DNA of 64,000 bases from CBDHCC01 sp965219235 (lineage in GTDB: Bacteria > Pseudomonadota > Alphaproteobacteria > Sphingomonadales > Sphingomonadaceae). The stretch is taken from assembly GCA_965219235.1 (NCBI GenBank), contig OZ244721.1, forward strand, positions 62,001-126,000, read 5' to 3'. The notes below the pieces were generated by a model. It had not been told where the DNA came from. It did no database searches and saw nothing but the letters and a program-made list of their open reading frames with translations. The translations under genes and the position numbers were made by a program. The stretch's first letter is position 1. The number at the start of each line of letters is the position of its first letter. Of the stretch, positions 7,967 to 17,016 are shown one piece after another.

Positions 7967-8893
7967 ATGAGGGTGACGCTGCGCCAGCTGGAATACTTCG
8001 CCGCCCTGGCGGAGACGGAGCATTTCGGCCGCGCCGCCAAGCGGGTCGCGATCAGCCAGCCGGCGCTCTCCAACCAGGTCAGGGACCTGGAGGCGATCGT
8101 CGGCGTGCCGCTGGTCGAACGCCACGCGCGGGGCGCGACGTTGACCAGGGCGGGCGTGGAGCTGGCGGAGCGCGCGACCCGCATCCTGGCCGACGGCCGG
8201 GCGATCGAACGGCTGTCCGAGCGCTATCGCGACCACCTGACGGGCCGGCTGACGCTCGGCGTCATCCCGTCCATCGCGCCCTTCCTGATCGAGCCGCTGC
8301 ACGGCAGGATGGCCGAGGCGTTCCCCGGCGTGACGCTGGTGGTGCGCGAGACGATCACCGACCGGCTGGTGCGCGAGATCGAGGGCGGCGCGCTCGACGT
8401 GATCCTGGCGAGCGCGCCGCTCAAGGCCGAGGCGCTGGTCGGCGCGTCGCTCGGCCGCGACCGCTTCCTCCTCGCCCGGCCGCCGGGCGCGGTGCCGCGC
8501 CGGCGGGGCGGCGTGGACGAACGGCTGGTGCTGCTGGAGGAGGGTCACTGCCTGCGCGACCAGGCGATCCGCCACTGTGCGCTGGAAACACCGCCGGTGG
8601 AGGAAGGCGTCACCAGCCTCGCCACCCTGGTCGAGATGGTCGCGACGGGCGCGTGTTCCACCCTGCTGCCGGAGCTGTTCGCCCGGATGAAGCCGGTGGA
8701 GGCGGCGCGGCTCACCCTGGCGCCCTTCGCCAAGCCCGACCCGGCGCGGACCATCGTGTTGGCCTGGCGGAGGACGGATCCCCGCGGGGGGCAGTTCGAA
8801 GCGTTGGCGACGGGGATGCGCGACTGGTTCGGCTTCGACGCGGACGGCCGCGACGGGCTGCTGACCTCGCTGGAGGCGTTGACGGGCGGGTGA
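7967..8893 (+). CDS. oxyR: hydrogen-peroxide-inducible LysR-family activator
   Basis: A 308-residue LysR-type transcription factor with an N-terminal winged helix (MRVTLRQLEYFAALAET, SQPALSNQVRDLE) and a C-terminal sensor domain. The sensor contains GHCLRDQAIRHC with cysteines at residues 195 and 204, matching in spacing and surroundings the redox pair Cys199/Cys208 of E. coli OxyR. It should form a disulfide on peroxide exposure and activate the divergent catalase gene. The start follows GGGAG; another ATG four bases upstream is in a different frame. Confidence 0.93.
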   Translation: MRVTLRQLEYFAALAETEHFGRAAKRVAISQPALSNQVRDLEAIVGVPLVERHARGATLTRAGVELAERATRILADGRAIERLSERYRDHLTGRLTLGVIPSIAPFLIEPLHGRMAEAFPGVTLVVRETITDRLVREIEGGALDVILASAPLKAEALVGASLGRDRFLLARPPGAVPRRRGGVDERLVLLEEGHCLRDQAIRHCALETPPVEEGVTSLATLVEMVATGACSTLLPELFARMKPVEAARLTLAPFAKPDPARTIVLAWRRTDPRGGQFEALATGMRDWFGFDADGRDGLLTSLEALTGG

Positions 8894-8921
8894 GCAACGC
8901 TCAGGTCCTATCGACTGTCCT

Positions 8922-9070
8922 TAGCCCTCTCCCGCTTGCGGGAGAGGGTTGGGTGAGGGTCTTTCCTTCTCGCTCTCTTGTTGGCAGTCGAAGAAGAAGA
9001 CCCTCACCGCTGCGACTAGGCCGCAAGCGGCCAAGTCTCGCTCCTCTCCCAGCCAAGCGGGAGAGGGCTA
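8922..9070. repeat. 149-bp MITE-like element with 16-bp terminal inverted repeats
   Basis: The element is bounded by perfect 16-bp inverted repeats (TAGCCCTCTCCCGCTT at 8922-8937 and its complement at 9055-9070). Inside are a second perfect 12-bp pair (GGTGAGGGTCTT at 8952-8963 with 8997-9008), an 11-bp hairpin at 8925-8948, and a further hairpin around GGCCGCAAGCGGCC at 9018-9031. It lies between the convergent genes oxyR and corC, so it probably also ends transcription from both sides. No coding sequence is seen in it. Confidence 0.7.
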
Positions 9071-9085
9071 TGATGGGAGCCGGGT

Positions 9086-9979
9086 CTAGAACTCCTCCAC
9101 CGCCGGGTCCGGCGCGTGGAGCTTGAGCCGCGTGATCCGCTTGGGCTCCGCCTCCACCACCTCCAGGCGCCAGCCCGACGGGTGCGCCACCGTCTCGCCC
9201 ACGGCGGGCACGCGGTCGGCGAGCACGTAGACGAGGCCGCCCAGCGTATCCACGTCCTCCTCCACGTGCGCCAGCGCGGGATCGACGATCTCCGCCACCT
9301 CCCGCAGTTCCGTGCGCGCGTCGGCGTCCCAGAGGCCGGGCGCGACCTCGACGAGCGACGGGATCGGCTCGTCGTCGTGCTCGTCCTCGATCTCGCCCAC
9401 GATCTCCTCGACCAGATCCTCGATGGTGACGAGTCCCTCCGTGCCCGAATACTCGTCCAGGACGATGGCGAGGTGGGTGCGCCTGGCGCGCATCTCCGCC
9501 AGCAGATCGACCAGCGGCATCGACTCCGGCACGTAGAGCGGCTGGCGGATCAGGGCCGAGAAGTCGTCGCCCATGTCGGCGGCGGCGAGCCGCTTGAACA
9601 CGTCCTTGACGTGCAGCATCCCCACCACCTCGTCCAGCGTCCCGCGATAGACCGGCAAGCGCGAATGCTCGGCCTCGGCGAAGAGCGCCACGAGTTCCTG
9701 GAACGGCGTGTTCTCGGCCACGGCCACGATGTCGGACCGGGGCACCGCCACGTCGTCGGCGGTGCGCTCGTTGAAGTGGAGGAGGTTGCGGAGCATCTGC
9801 CGCTCGATCGGCAGCAGGTCGGCGGCGTCCACGGCGCCGGGTTCGCCCTCCTCCTCCTCCTCGTGCTCGTCGATCGCCTCCTCCAGCTGCGCGCGCAGCG
9901 AGGCGTCGCCGTTGGGAACGCCGATGGCGCGCTTCAGCCGGCCGAGAAAGCCCGTTTCGGGACTCGAAGGGTCTCCCAT
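9086..9979 (-). CDS. corC: CorC/HlyC-family CBS-domain protein
   Basis: A 297-residue soluble protein related to E. coli CorC/YbeX, linked to magnesium/cobalt efflux and ribosome-associated stress. It has an acidic N-terminal linker (EEEEEGEP near residue 40), two CBS domains (from about ADDVAVPRSDIVAV through VTIEDLVEEIVGEI), and a C-terminal transporter-associated domain (VDTLGGLVYVLADRVP). It is the last gene of the miaB-phoH-ybeY-corC operon, a conserved order in proteobacteria, 18 bases after ybeY. Confidence 0.88.
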   Translation of the reverse strand: MGDPSSPETGFLGRLKRAIGVPNGDASLRAQLEEAIDEHEEEEEGEPGAVDAADLLPIERQMLRNLLHFNERTADDVAVPRSDIVAVAENTPFQELVALFAEAEHSRLPVYRGTLDEVVGMLHVKDVFKRLAAADMGDDFSALIRQPLYVPESMPLVDLLAEMRARRTHLAIVLDEYSGTEGLVTIEDLVEEIVGEIEDEHDDEPIPSLVEVAPGLWDADARTELREVAEIVDPALAHVEEDVDTLGGLVYVLADRVPAVGETVAHPSGWRLEVVEAEPKRITRLKLHAPDPAVEEF

Positions 9980-9997
9980 GATGTGCGCGCCCCTCCC

Positions 9998-10490
9998 TCA
10001 GGCGTCGGCATAAGGATCGGCGACGCCAAGCCGTTCCAGGACAGCGCGCTCGATCTCCTCCATAGCGTGCGCCTGCCCCGGATCGCCATGCCCGAAGCCC
10101 AACAGGTGCAGCGTGCCGTGGACCACCAGATGGGTCACGTGGTCGGCGAGCGCCACGCCCTTCGCCTCCGCCGCCCTCGCGACGACGCCGGCGGCGAGCG
10201 CGATGTCGCCCAGGATGACCTCGCCGTCGTCGGTGTTCGCGCTCGCGTCGAGCAGGTCGGGCTGGATCATGGGAAAGGACAGCACGTCGGTCGCCTGATC
10301 CTTGTGCCGGAACGCCTTGTTCAAGCGGTGGACCTCGTCGTCGCTCGTCAGGCGAACCGCCACTTCGGTCACGAAGGACTCGGTGGCGAAGCGGGAATGG
10401 GGGGAGGCGAGGATCGCGGCTTCCACCGCGTTTGCGGCGAGGTCCTGCCACCCGTGATCGGGCCAGCCGTCCTCCACCTCCGCATGGACG

Positions 10491-10498
<8 letters not shown>
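9998..10498 (-). CDS. ybeY: endoribonuclease for 16S rRNA maturation
   Basis: A metal-dependent RNase that processes the 3' end of 16S rRNA. The product of about 166 residues carries the zinc motif HLVVHGTLHLLGFGH (three histidines) and the upstream DVLSFP segment, both diagnostic. No ATG fits. The likely start is a GTG whose codon overlaps the phoH stop by 8 bases, giving MLDVHAEVEDG. The overlap implies translational coupling with phoH. Confidence 0.92.
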
Positions 10499-11492
<994 letters not shown>

Positions 11493-11568
11493 TCAGGATC
11501 CTTTCCGTGTTCCGATGCGCCAAGATGGGCGCGACGCCTCGGGATTGCCACCAGCGGCGAGGTGCGGT

Positions 11569-12135
11569 TTATCCGCCCTCCTCGTTGGAGCGGGGGAACA
11601 CCGGCCGCTCGCGCGGCGAGCGCGGCGCCGACAAGGTGTCGCGCAGCAGCCGGTGGTTGAAGGCGATCCAGGCGACGCCGACCGCCAGCGCGACGACGCC
11701 GCCGAACAGGCGTACGCCGCTCATGTCGAAGAAGTCGCCACGCCACTCCGCGCCGAACGCCAGCGACAGGAGCAGCCAACCGCCGGCGAACGCCACGCCC
11801 AGCATTGTCAGGACCGCGATGGCGAGCGGTGGCCGCCAGCGCGCCAGCCACAGGGTGGCGGGCAAGCCGAACAGGACCAGGCCGGTGACGCTTGGCAGGA
11901 AAAAACAGGCGAACACGAACAGCGTCGCGCCCATCCCTCCGTCGCGCGCTCCGGAAGCGGACAGCATGCTCAGCGCCGGCAGCAGTGCTATGACGAGCGC
12001 GGGGTAAAGCGTGCGCCGGCGCGCATCGCTGAACAGCATGCCGCCCATATCTCGATCTCGCCCGCGTACCGCTGCCCAGATGAAGAACACCACCGGCACC
12101 AGCACGCAGAGCGCCAGGACGAGGAACAGGCTCAG
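11569..12135 (-). CDS. small multi-pass membrane protein of unknown family
   Basis: About 188 residues with five likely membrane helices (for example LFLVLALCVLVPVVFFIW, TLYPALVIALLPALSML, ATLFVFACFFLPSVTGLVLF). No ATG, GTG or TTG precedes the first helix in frame. The best-placed start is a CTG at 12135 that overlaps the miaB stop (CTGA) and has GGAGG six to seven bases upstream; the alternative is GTG at 12105 without a ribosome site. It is inserted between miaB and phoH. Function unknown. Confidence 0.6.
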   Translation of the reverse strand: MSLFLVLALCVLVPVVFFIWAAVRGRDRDMGGMLFSDARRRTLYPALVIALLPALSMLSASGARDGGMGATLFVFACFFLPSVTGLVLFGLPATLWLARWRPPLAIAVLTMLGVAFAGGWLLLSLAFGAEWRGDFFDMSGVRLFGGVVALAVGVAWIAFNHRLLRDTLSAPRSPRERPVFPRSNEEGG

Positions 12136-13469
12136 TGCGTGCCCTCCACCATCACCCCGCCCAGCGAATTCGGCCCGGCGCTGACCAGATCCACCTCCAC
12201 CAGAGAGCCCAGCGGGGCGTCGGTCATCAGGTGGACGGACTGCAGCCACGGCGACTTGCCGATCCGCTGTCCTTCGCGCCGGCCCATGCGGTCGAGCAGC
12301 ACCTCGCAGCGGCGGCCGACGCAGCCGGCGTTGAAGGCGGTGGCGCCCACCGCCAGCGCGGCCTGCAGGCGTTGCAGGCGGTCGTCCATCACCTCGTCCG
12401 GCACCGCGCCGTCCATCGCGGCGGCCGGCGTGCCGGGGCGGGGCGAGTATTTGAAGGAATAGGCGGCGGCATAGCCCACCTCGCGCACCAGGCTCAGCGT
12501 CTCGGCGAACTCCACCTCCGTCTCGCCCGGAAAGCCGACGATGAAGTCGCCCGACAGCGCGATATCCGGCCGCGCCGCGCGCACGCGGTCGAGCACGCGC
12601 AGATAGCTCGCCGCCGTGTGACTGCGGTTCATGGCCTTCAGCACCCGGTCGCTGCCCGACTGCACCGGCAGGTGGAGGTAGGGCATCAGGCCCGCCACCT
12701 CGCCATGCGCCGCGATCAGGCCGTCGGTCATGTCGTTGGGGTGGCTGGTGGTGTAGCGGATGCGGCGCACCCCCAGCCGGTCGAGCGCGCGGATCAGGCC
12801 GTCGAGTCCCTGCGCGCGACCCGCCTCGTCCTCACCCGCCCAGGCGTTGACGTTCTGGCCGAGCAGCGTGATCTCGATCGCGCCCGCGTCGATCAGCGCG
12901 CGCGCCTCGTCCAGGATGCGGCTCCATGATCGGCTGACCTCCGCGCCCCGCGTGTAGGGCACCACGCAGTAGGTGCAGAACTTGTCGCATCCCTCCTGCA
13001 CCGTCAGGAACGCGCTGGTGCGGCGCTGGAGGCCGCGCTGGGGCAGCCGGTCGAACTTGGTGAGCGCGGGCAGGGAGGTGTCGAGCGCCGCCTCGCCCCG
13101 CGCCGCCTTGGCCAAGAGGGCGGGGAACTGGTGATAGGCCTGCGGGCCGACCACCACGTCCACGTCGGCCGAGCGCGCGGCGACCTCCGCGCCCTCCGCC
13201 TGCGCCACGCAGCCGGCGACCGCGATCATCGGCCGGACGCCGGACTTGCGGCCTTCCTTGGCCAGCCGGCCGATGTCGGAATAGACCTTCTCCGTCGCCT
13301 TGTCGCGGATGTGGCAGGTGTTGAGCACCGTCAGCTCCGCCTGCTCGCCCTCCTCGGCGGGACGGAGCCCCTCGGCGGTCAGCAGCTCCCCCATCCGCTC
13401 GCCGTCATAGACGTTCATCTGGCAGCCGAAGGACTTCACACGGAAGGTGCGGGGGAGAGGGCGGAACAT
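12132..13469 (-). CDS. miaB: tRNA-2-methylthio-N6-dimethylallyladenosine synthase
   Basis: A radical-SAM methylthiotransferase that modifies adenosine-37 of tRNA. The 445-residue product has the N-terminal UPF0004 domain with three cluster cysteines (SFGCQMN, LNTCHIR, VAGCVAQ), the radical-SAM motif CDKFCTYCVVPYTRG, and a C-terminal TRAM domain. Start is MFRPLPRTFRVKSFGCQ; a longer open frame upstream does not match the family. It heads the phoH/ybeY/corC operon. Confidence 0.96.
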   Translation of the reverse strand: MFRPLPRTFRVKSFGCQMNVYDGERMGELLTAEGLRPAEEGEQAELTVLNTCHIRDKATEKVYSDIGRLAKEGRKSGVRPMIAVAGCVAQAEGAEVAARSADVDVVVGPQAYHQFPALLAKAARGEAALDTSLPALTKFDRLPQRGLQRRTSAFLTVQEGCDKFCTYCVVPYTRGAEVSRSWSRILDEARALIDAGAIEITLLGQNVNAWAGEDEAGRAQGLDGLIRALDRLGVRRIRYTTSHPNDMTDGLIAAHGEVAGLMPYLHLPVQSGSDRVLKAMNRSHTAASYLRVLDRVRAARPDIALSGDFIVGFPGETEVEFAETLSLVREVGYAAAYSFKYSPRPGTPAAAMDGAVPDEVMDDRLQRLQAALAVGATAFNAGCVGRRCEVLLDRMGRREGQRIGKSPWLQSVHLMTDAPLGSLVEVDLVSAGPNSLGGVMVEGTH

Positions 13470-13838
13470 GGGAGGCGTGTAGCGGGGAGAGGCGCGCGAG
13501 TCATTCCTCCGGCAGCATACCAAGATTCCCTGATCAGAACCCGTGAGCCCATTTGCGGAGAGCAAGCGACATGATCCGTGACCAACTCCGGCAGCATCTC
13601 GCCGACTTCGTCGCCGCCTATTTTTTTTGAGGTCGCTCGGACATCCCCACCGATGATTGGTGCGGGTCCATGCACCGGGACCTCGGACACCATCCATCCG
13701 TCGTGCGCCGCGGCGCCGTTCATCACTTCCGTGAGCCGAGGGGTCGACTATGGCGCTATTCACCGCTGTGGGAGCTGACGAAGGCGGGTGAACTCACGCG
13801 CCCGGTCGGAGTTGTTGGTGCACTGACCGGGCTGTGTC
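13470..13838. other. 369-bp stretch without an intact gene
   Basis: Apart from the transposase scrap at 13571-13630, nothing is recognised. Base composition is less GC-rich than its surroundings and no frame has the codon pattern of the flanking genes. The miaB promoter should lie in its left part. The stretch looks like decayed mobile DNA. Confidence 0.5.
13571..13630 (+). pseudogene. scrap of an IS transposase C-terminus
   Basis: The reading frame MIRDQLRQHLADFVAAYFF matches, from memory, the C-terminal stretch DQLRxHLxDFVxAYNFARRLKTL of IS481/IS3-type integrase-core transposases. It then breaks at a run of eight T and a stop. No inverted repeats or upstream transposase sequence remain. 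Too short to be certain. Confidence 0.4.
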
Positions 13839-14261
13839 ATGCGCCTCATCCCGCCTCGCGTTCCTGCTCTCTTGCTTCTCGTTGCGGGATGCTCCGGCGG
13901 TGGTGAGCAGTTGGCCTGTCCCGTACCCCAAAGTGGGCAGATCGTCGGCGCTCTTCCCGAAACCCCGGAGCAGACGGCAAAGGCCGGCGGTGTCCTGGGT
14001 CGTGGCGGCACGGACGAGATCCGCACGGTGGCCGCCGCCGTTCGCACCCGGCACCCAGGCGGGCGCCCCGGCGAGATCGTGAACTACCTGGTGACGGCCT
14101 ACTGCCTCCGCCTCAACGAGCGGTCCGCGCTCAGTCGCCAGGACAAGTCCGCCGCTCTGTCGAGCTTCTCCGCGCGAGCGGAGAAGCTCGTGCGGCAGTC
14201 CGGACCTTTTCCGAGGAGATCGTCGCCATCTGGGTCCCCGATTTCATCCTCGCCTTCCTGA
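13839..14261 (+). CDS. predicted lipoprotein with disrupted C-terminus
   Basis: Begins MRLIPPRVPALLLLVAGCSGGG, a short signal peptide with lipobox (VAGC). A conserved-looking core follows, with EIRTVAAAVRTRHPG and EIVNYLVTAYC near residues 60-90. The final ~20 residues are Ser/Pro/Arg-rich and run out of frame over the DUF4396 remnant, so the natural end was probably lost. Similar small lipoproteins occur in other alphaproteobacteria, but I cannot name the family. It may no longer be functional. Confidence 0.5.
   Translation: MRLIPPRVPALLLLVAGCSGGGEQLACPVPQSGQIVGALPETPEQTAKAGGVLGRGGTDEIRTVAAAVRTRHPGGRPGEIVNYLVTAYCLRLNERSALSRQDKSAALSSFSARAEKLVRQSGPFPRRSSPSGSPISSSPS
14161..14190. repeat. perfect 13-bp inverted repeat with 4-base loop
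   Basis: Arms CGAGCTTCTCCGC (14161-14173) and GCGGAGAAGCTCG (14178-14190) flank GCGA. It lies at the junction between the lipoprotein gene and the DUF4396 remnant. It encodes LSSFSARAEKL in the lipoprotein frame. It could be a termination or recombination structure; no U-run follows. Confidence 0.6.
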
Positions 14262-14554
14262 TCGGCGTCGGTTTCAGTGCTTCACCATCAAACCGATGCG
14301 CGACCTGTCCGTCGGACAAGGCATCTGGCAGGCGCTCAAGGCCGACACGGCGTCGATCACGTCCTGGCAGGTGGGCATGTACGGGCTCATGGCGATCATC
14401 CAGTTCCTCCTCTTCCGACCTCTTCGGCGGCACGGCTGAGGTGAACACTCCGGAATTCTGGTTCGCCATGCAGTGGGCGATGATCGCCGGCTTCTGCACC
14501 GCCTATCCGGTCAACGGGTGGCTCATCCAGAAAGGCGTGAAGGAGAAGATGTAG
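14207..14554 (+). pseudogene. DUF4396 membrane protein, 5'-truncated and frameshifted
   Basis: Three consecutive segments in different frames spell the C-terminus of a DUF4396 protein: SEEIVAIWVPDFILAFLIGVGF, then FTIKPMRDLSVGQGIWQALK through SWQVGMYGLMAIIQFLLF, then EVNTPEFWFAMQWAMIAGF and YPVNGWLIQKGVKEKM with a stop. Frame changes fall near 14271-14282 and 14410-14422, each explained by a one- or two-base change. The N-terminal half is missing and is replaced by the lipoprotein gene. The frameshifts could be assembly errors, but the truncation could not. Confidence 0.75.
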
Positions 14555-14744
14555 CAGCGTAGGCGGGCGCCCTGCCGATCGAGGCGCTTGGGGGGCGCGG
14601 GAACACGGGCCTTCGCGACGCCGCCGGTCCGCGACCTCAGGCCCACGCCCTCCTCGTTCAGATCCGCCGAACAGGAACAGCATTGGGAACGCTCCGGGCC
14701 ACGCGGTCTGCTGTGGCTGGGACCAGTGGCTCAGAGCCGAGCCT

Positions 14745-16385
14745 TCAGAGTTCCCCCCGCTGCGCCATCGCCTTGATCCGGTCGCCGGTGCGGCAGGCGA
14801 GCGCCTGGATGGTCAGGCTCGGGTTCACGCCGCCCGACGTGGGGAACACCGAGCCGTCGCACACCCACAGGTTGGGCACGTCCCAGCTGCGCCCGTCGGC
14901 GTTCACCACGCTGGTCGCCGGATCGTCCCCCATCCGCGCGGTGCCGTTCAGGTGGCAGGTGTCGTCCTCCTCCCGCCACAGCTCGCCCACGCCCACGCGG
15001 GCCAGGCTCTCCTCCATGAAGCCCAGCGCGTGGGCGATCATCGCGCGCTCGTTGTCGCCGTAGGAGAAGGTGACGCGCGGCACCGGCAATCCCAGCGCGT
15101 CCACCTCGTCGGTGAGCGTCACCCGGTTGCGCTCCTGCGGCAGGGTCTCGCCCACCATCTTGAGACCGACCGAGTGGTTCGCCCGCGCCATCTCGTCCAC
15201 CAGCGCCTGCCCCCACAGCCCTCGCCCGCCCGCCAGGGTCTTGGCCCAGGTCACCGGCAGCGGCCCCTGCGCCATGTAGCACCAGCCGCCGTGATAGTCC
15301 TTGCCCCGGTCCTCGTAGTTCCAGTGCTCGCTGATCGAGAGGCTGGGCGGCCCCTTGTAGCTGCGGATCTCGTGCGCGCTCTGTCCCCACGCCGCCTGGT
15401 TGAGCTGGACCATCAGGTTCCGGCCCACCAGGCCCGACGAGTTGGCGAGCCCGTCGGGGAACTCGGGCGTGGCGGAGTTGAGCAGCAGGCGGGGCGTCTC
15501 GATCGCGTAGCCGGCGACCACCACGTTCTTCGCCCGCTGGAACGCCCACGCGCCGTCCCGGTGGTAATGGACGCCCGTGGCGCGGCCCGCCTTCGTCTCC
15601 ACCCGGCCCACGGTGGCGAGGTCGCGGATCTCCGCGCCGGCGTCGAGCGCGCGCGGCAGCCAGGTGACGAGCACCGACTGTTTGGCGTTGGTCGAGCAGC
15701 CGGTGACGCAAAAGCCGCGATAGACGCACGGATGCGCTCTTCCACGCGGGGCCGACAGGGTGGCGATCGGGGTCTCGGTCCAGTCGATCCCCATCGCCTC
15801 CGCCCCGCGCGCCAGCACGGAGGCGGCGGCGTTGAGCGGATGGGCGCGATAGGGGTAGCGCGGCCGGCGCGGCCCCCAGGGATAGCGCACGGGACCGGCG
15901 ATCATCAGCGCGCGCTCGACCTCGGCATAATACCGCCACATCTCGCGCCAGTCGATCGGCCAGTCGGCACCGTAGCCGAGCAGGCTGCGCGACCGGAACC
16001 ATTCGGGCCGGAAGCGGAGCGACACCATCGCGAAATGGACGGTGGAGCCGCCGACCGACTGGCCCGAGTTGTTGGCGCCCAGCTTGATCGGGTCGTCGCC
16101 GTCCACGACGCGGTCTTCGGTCCAGTAGAGCTTGGCCTGCTCGTGCTCGTCGGACGCGAAGTCCTCCAGCGGTCGCCAGTACGGCCCGGCGTCGAAGGCA
16201 ATGACGGAGAATCCCGCCTCCGCCAGCTTGGCGGCGAGCGTGCCGCCGCCCGCGCCCGTGCCGACGATGGCGAAGTCCACCTCCTCCTCGCCATAGTCGC
16301 GCATCGGCACCCAGCCGCCGGGCACGAACACATCCGGCGCCCGCCCGGCGGCGGCGCGGGTCGCGTGGCGGGCGTCAGCCGACAT
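14745..16385 (-). CDS. GMC-family FAD oxidoreductase
   Basis: A 546-residue flavoprotein of the glucose-methanol-choline type. The FAD-binding Rossmann motif is FAIVGTGAGGGTLAAKLAEAG near residue 40; NNSGQSVGGSTVHFAM follows. The C-terminal signature HLNGTARMGDDPATSVVNADG carries the catalytic histidine region, and SVFPTSGGVNPSLTIQALA ends the fold. There is no Tat signal, so it is predicted cytoplasmic. Its start overlaps the preceding subunit-3-like gene by 11 bases; the two proteins resemble the large and small subunits of gluconate 2-dehydrogenase, but no cytochrome c subunit is nearby. Substrate unknown. Confidence 0.88.
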   Translation of the reverse strand: MSADARHATRAAAGRAPDVFVPGGWVPMRDYGEEEVDFAIVGTGAGGGTLAAKLAEAGFSVIAFDAGPYWRPLEDFASDEHEQAKLYWTEDRVVDGDDPIKLGANNSGQSVGGSTVHFAMVSLRFRPEWFRSRSLLGYGADWPIDWREMWRYYAEVERALMIAGPVRYPWGPRRPRYPYRAHPLNAAASVLARGAEAMGIDWTETPIATLSAPRGRAHPCVYRGFCVTGCSTNAKQSVLVTWLPRALDAGAEIRDLATVGRVETKAGRATGVHYHRDGAWAFQRAKNVVVAGYAIETPRLLLNSATPEFPDGLANSSGLVGRNLMVQLNQAAWGQSAHEIRSYKGPPSLSISEHWNYEDRGKDYHGGWCYMAQGPLPVTWAKTLAGGRGLWGQALVDEMARANHSVGLKMVGETLPQERNRVTLTDEVDALGLPVPRVTFSYGDNERAMIAHALGFMEESLARVGVGELWREEDDTCHLNGTARMGDDPATSVVNADGRSWDVPNLWVCDGSVFPTSGGVNPSLTIQALACRTGDRIKAMAQRGEL

Positions 16386-17016
16386 GGCGGTTGCGCCAGG
16401 AGGGGGAAAGCAGGCCGCCGTCGTCCGCCTCCGCCGCCTCCCACGGGTCGCGGCGGTCGGCGTCCAAGCGGACATAGCCGCGCGGGGAGGCGGGACCGCC
16501 GAAGCCCATGGCGCTCCAGGCGGAGGGGTGGGCGTAATAGGCCGACACGATGTCGGGGATCAGCCGCCACTCCCAGAACAGCTTCGCGGCGATCCCCTGC
16601 CACGCATCGTCCGCCGCTTCGCCGTCCTCCACCCGCCGGAGAAGCGCGTCCGCGTCGCCGGCCCGCAGATCGGCGAACGCGCATCCGTGCCCGGTCTGCG
16701 CCTCGGCGTCGATCGCGGTCAGGCCGATCGTCCAGGCGGCGCGCAGGCGCGGCAGGCCGGCGGGGCGGAAGCCGTCGCCCGCGTCGCGCCCGATCCGGTC
16801 GAGCAGGATGGCGAGCGCATTCACCGGCGGGCGCCCGGCGGGCTGCGGCACGATCCGGTCGATGACCGCCGCCAGCGTGGCGCGGCCCGCCGCGTCGAGC
16901 ACGTTGTCGGGAACGGACAGTGCCAGCCGCTGGTCGATCACCCGGCGGGTTTGCTCGTTCCAGCTCGGCGTGTCGCGTTTCGCCAGCACGTCGAAATCCG
17001 GGAAGCGATCGGTCAC
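16375..17016 (-). CDS. gluconate 2-dehydrogenase subunit 3-like protein
   Basis: A 213-residue protein of the gluconate dehydrogenase small-subunit family, which pairs with GMC flavoproteins. The start is GTG (overlapping the upstream stop as GTGA), with GGAGG six to seven bases before it. Typical segments are LAAVIDRIVPQP and AAKLFWEWRLIPDIVSAYYAHPSAW. Unlike many relatives it has no twin-arginine signal, so the complex would stay in the cytoplasm. Followed by the GMC gene with overlap. Confidence 0.82.
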   Translation of the reverse strand: MTDRFPDFDVLAKRDTPSWNEQTRRVIDQRLALSVPDNVLDAAGRATLAAVIDRIVPQPAGRPPVNALAILLDRIGRDAGDGFRPAGLPRLRAAWTIGLTAIDAEAQTGHGCAFADLRAGDADALLRRVEDGEAADDAWQGIAAKLFWEWRLIPDIVSAYYAHPSAWSAMGFGGPASPRGYVRLDADRRDPWEAAEADDGGLLSPSWRNRHVG

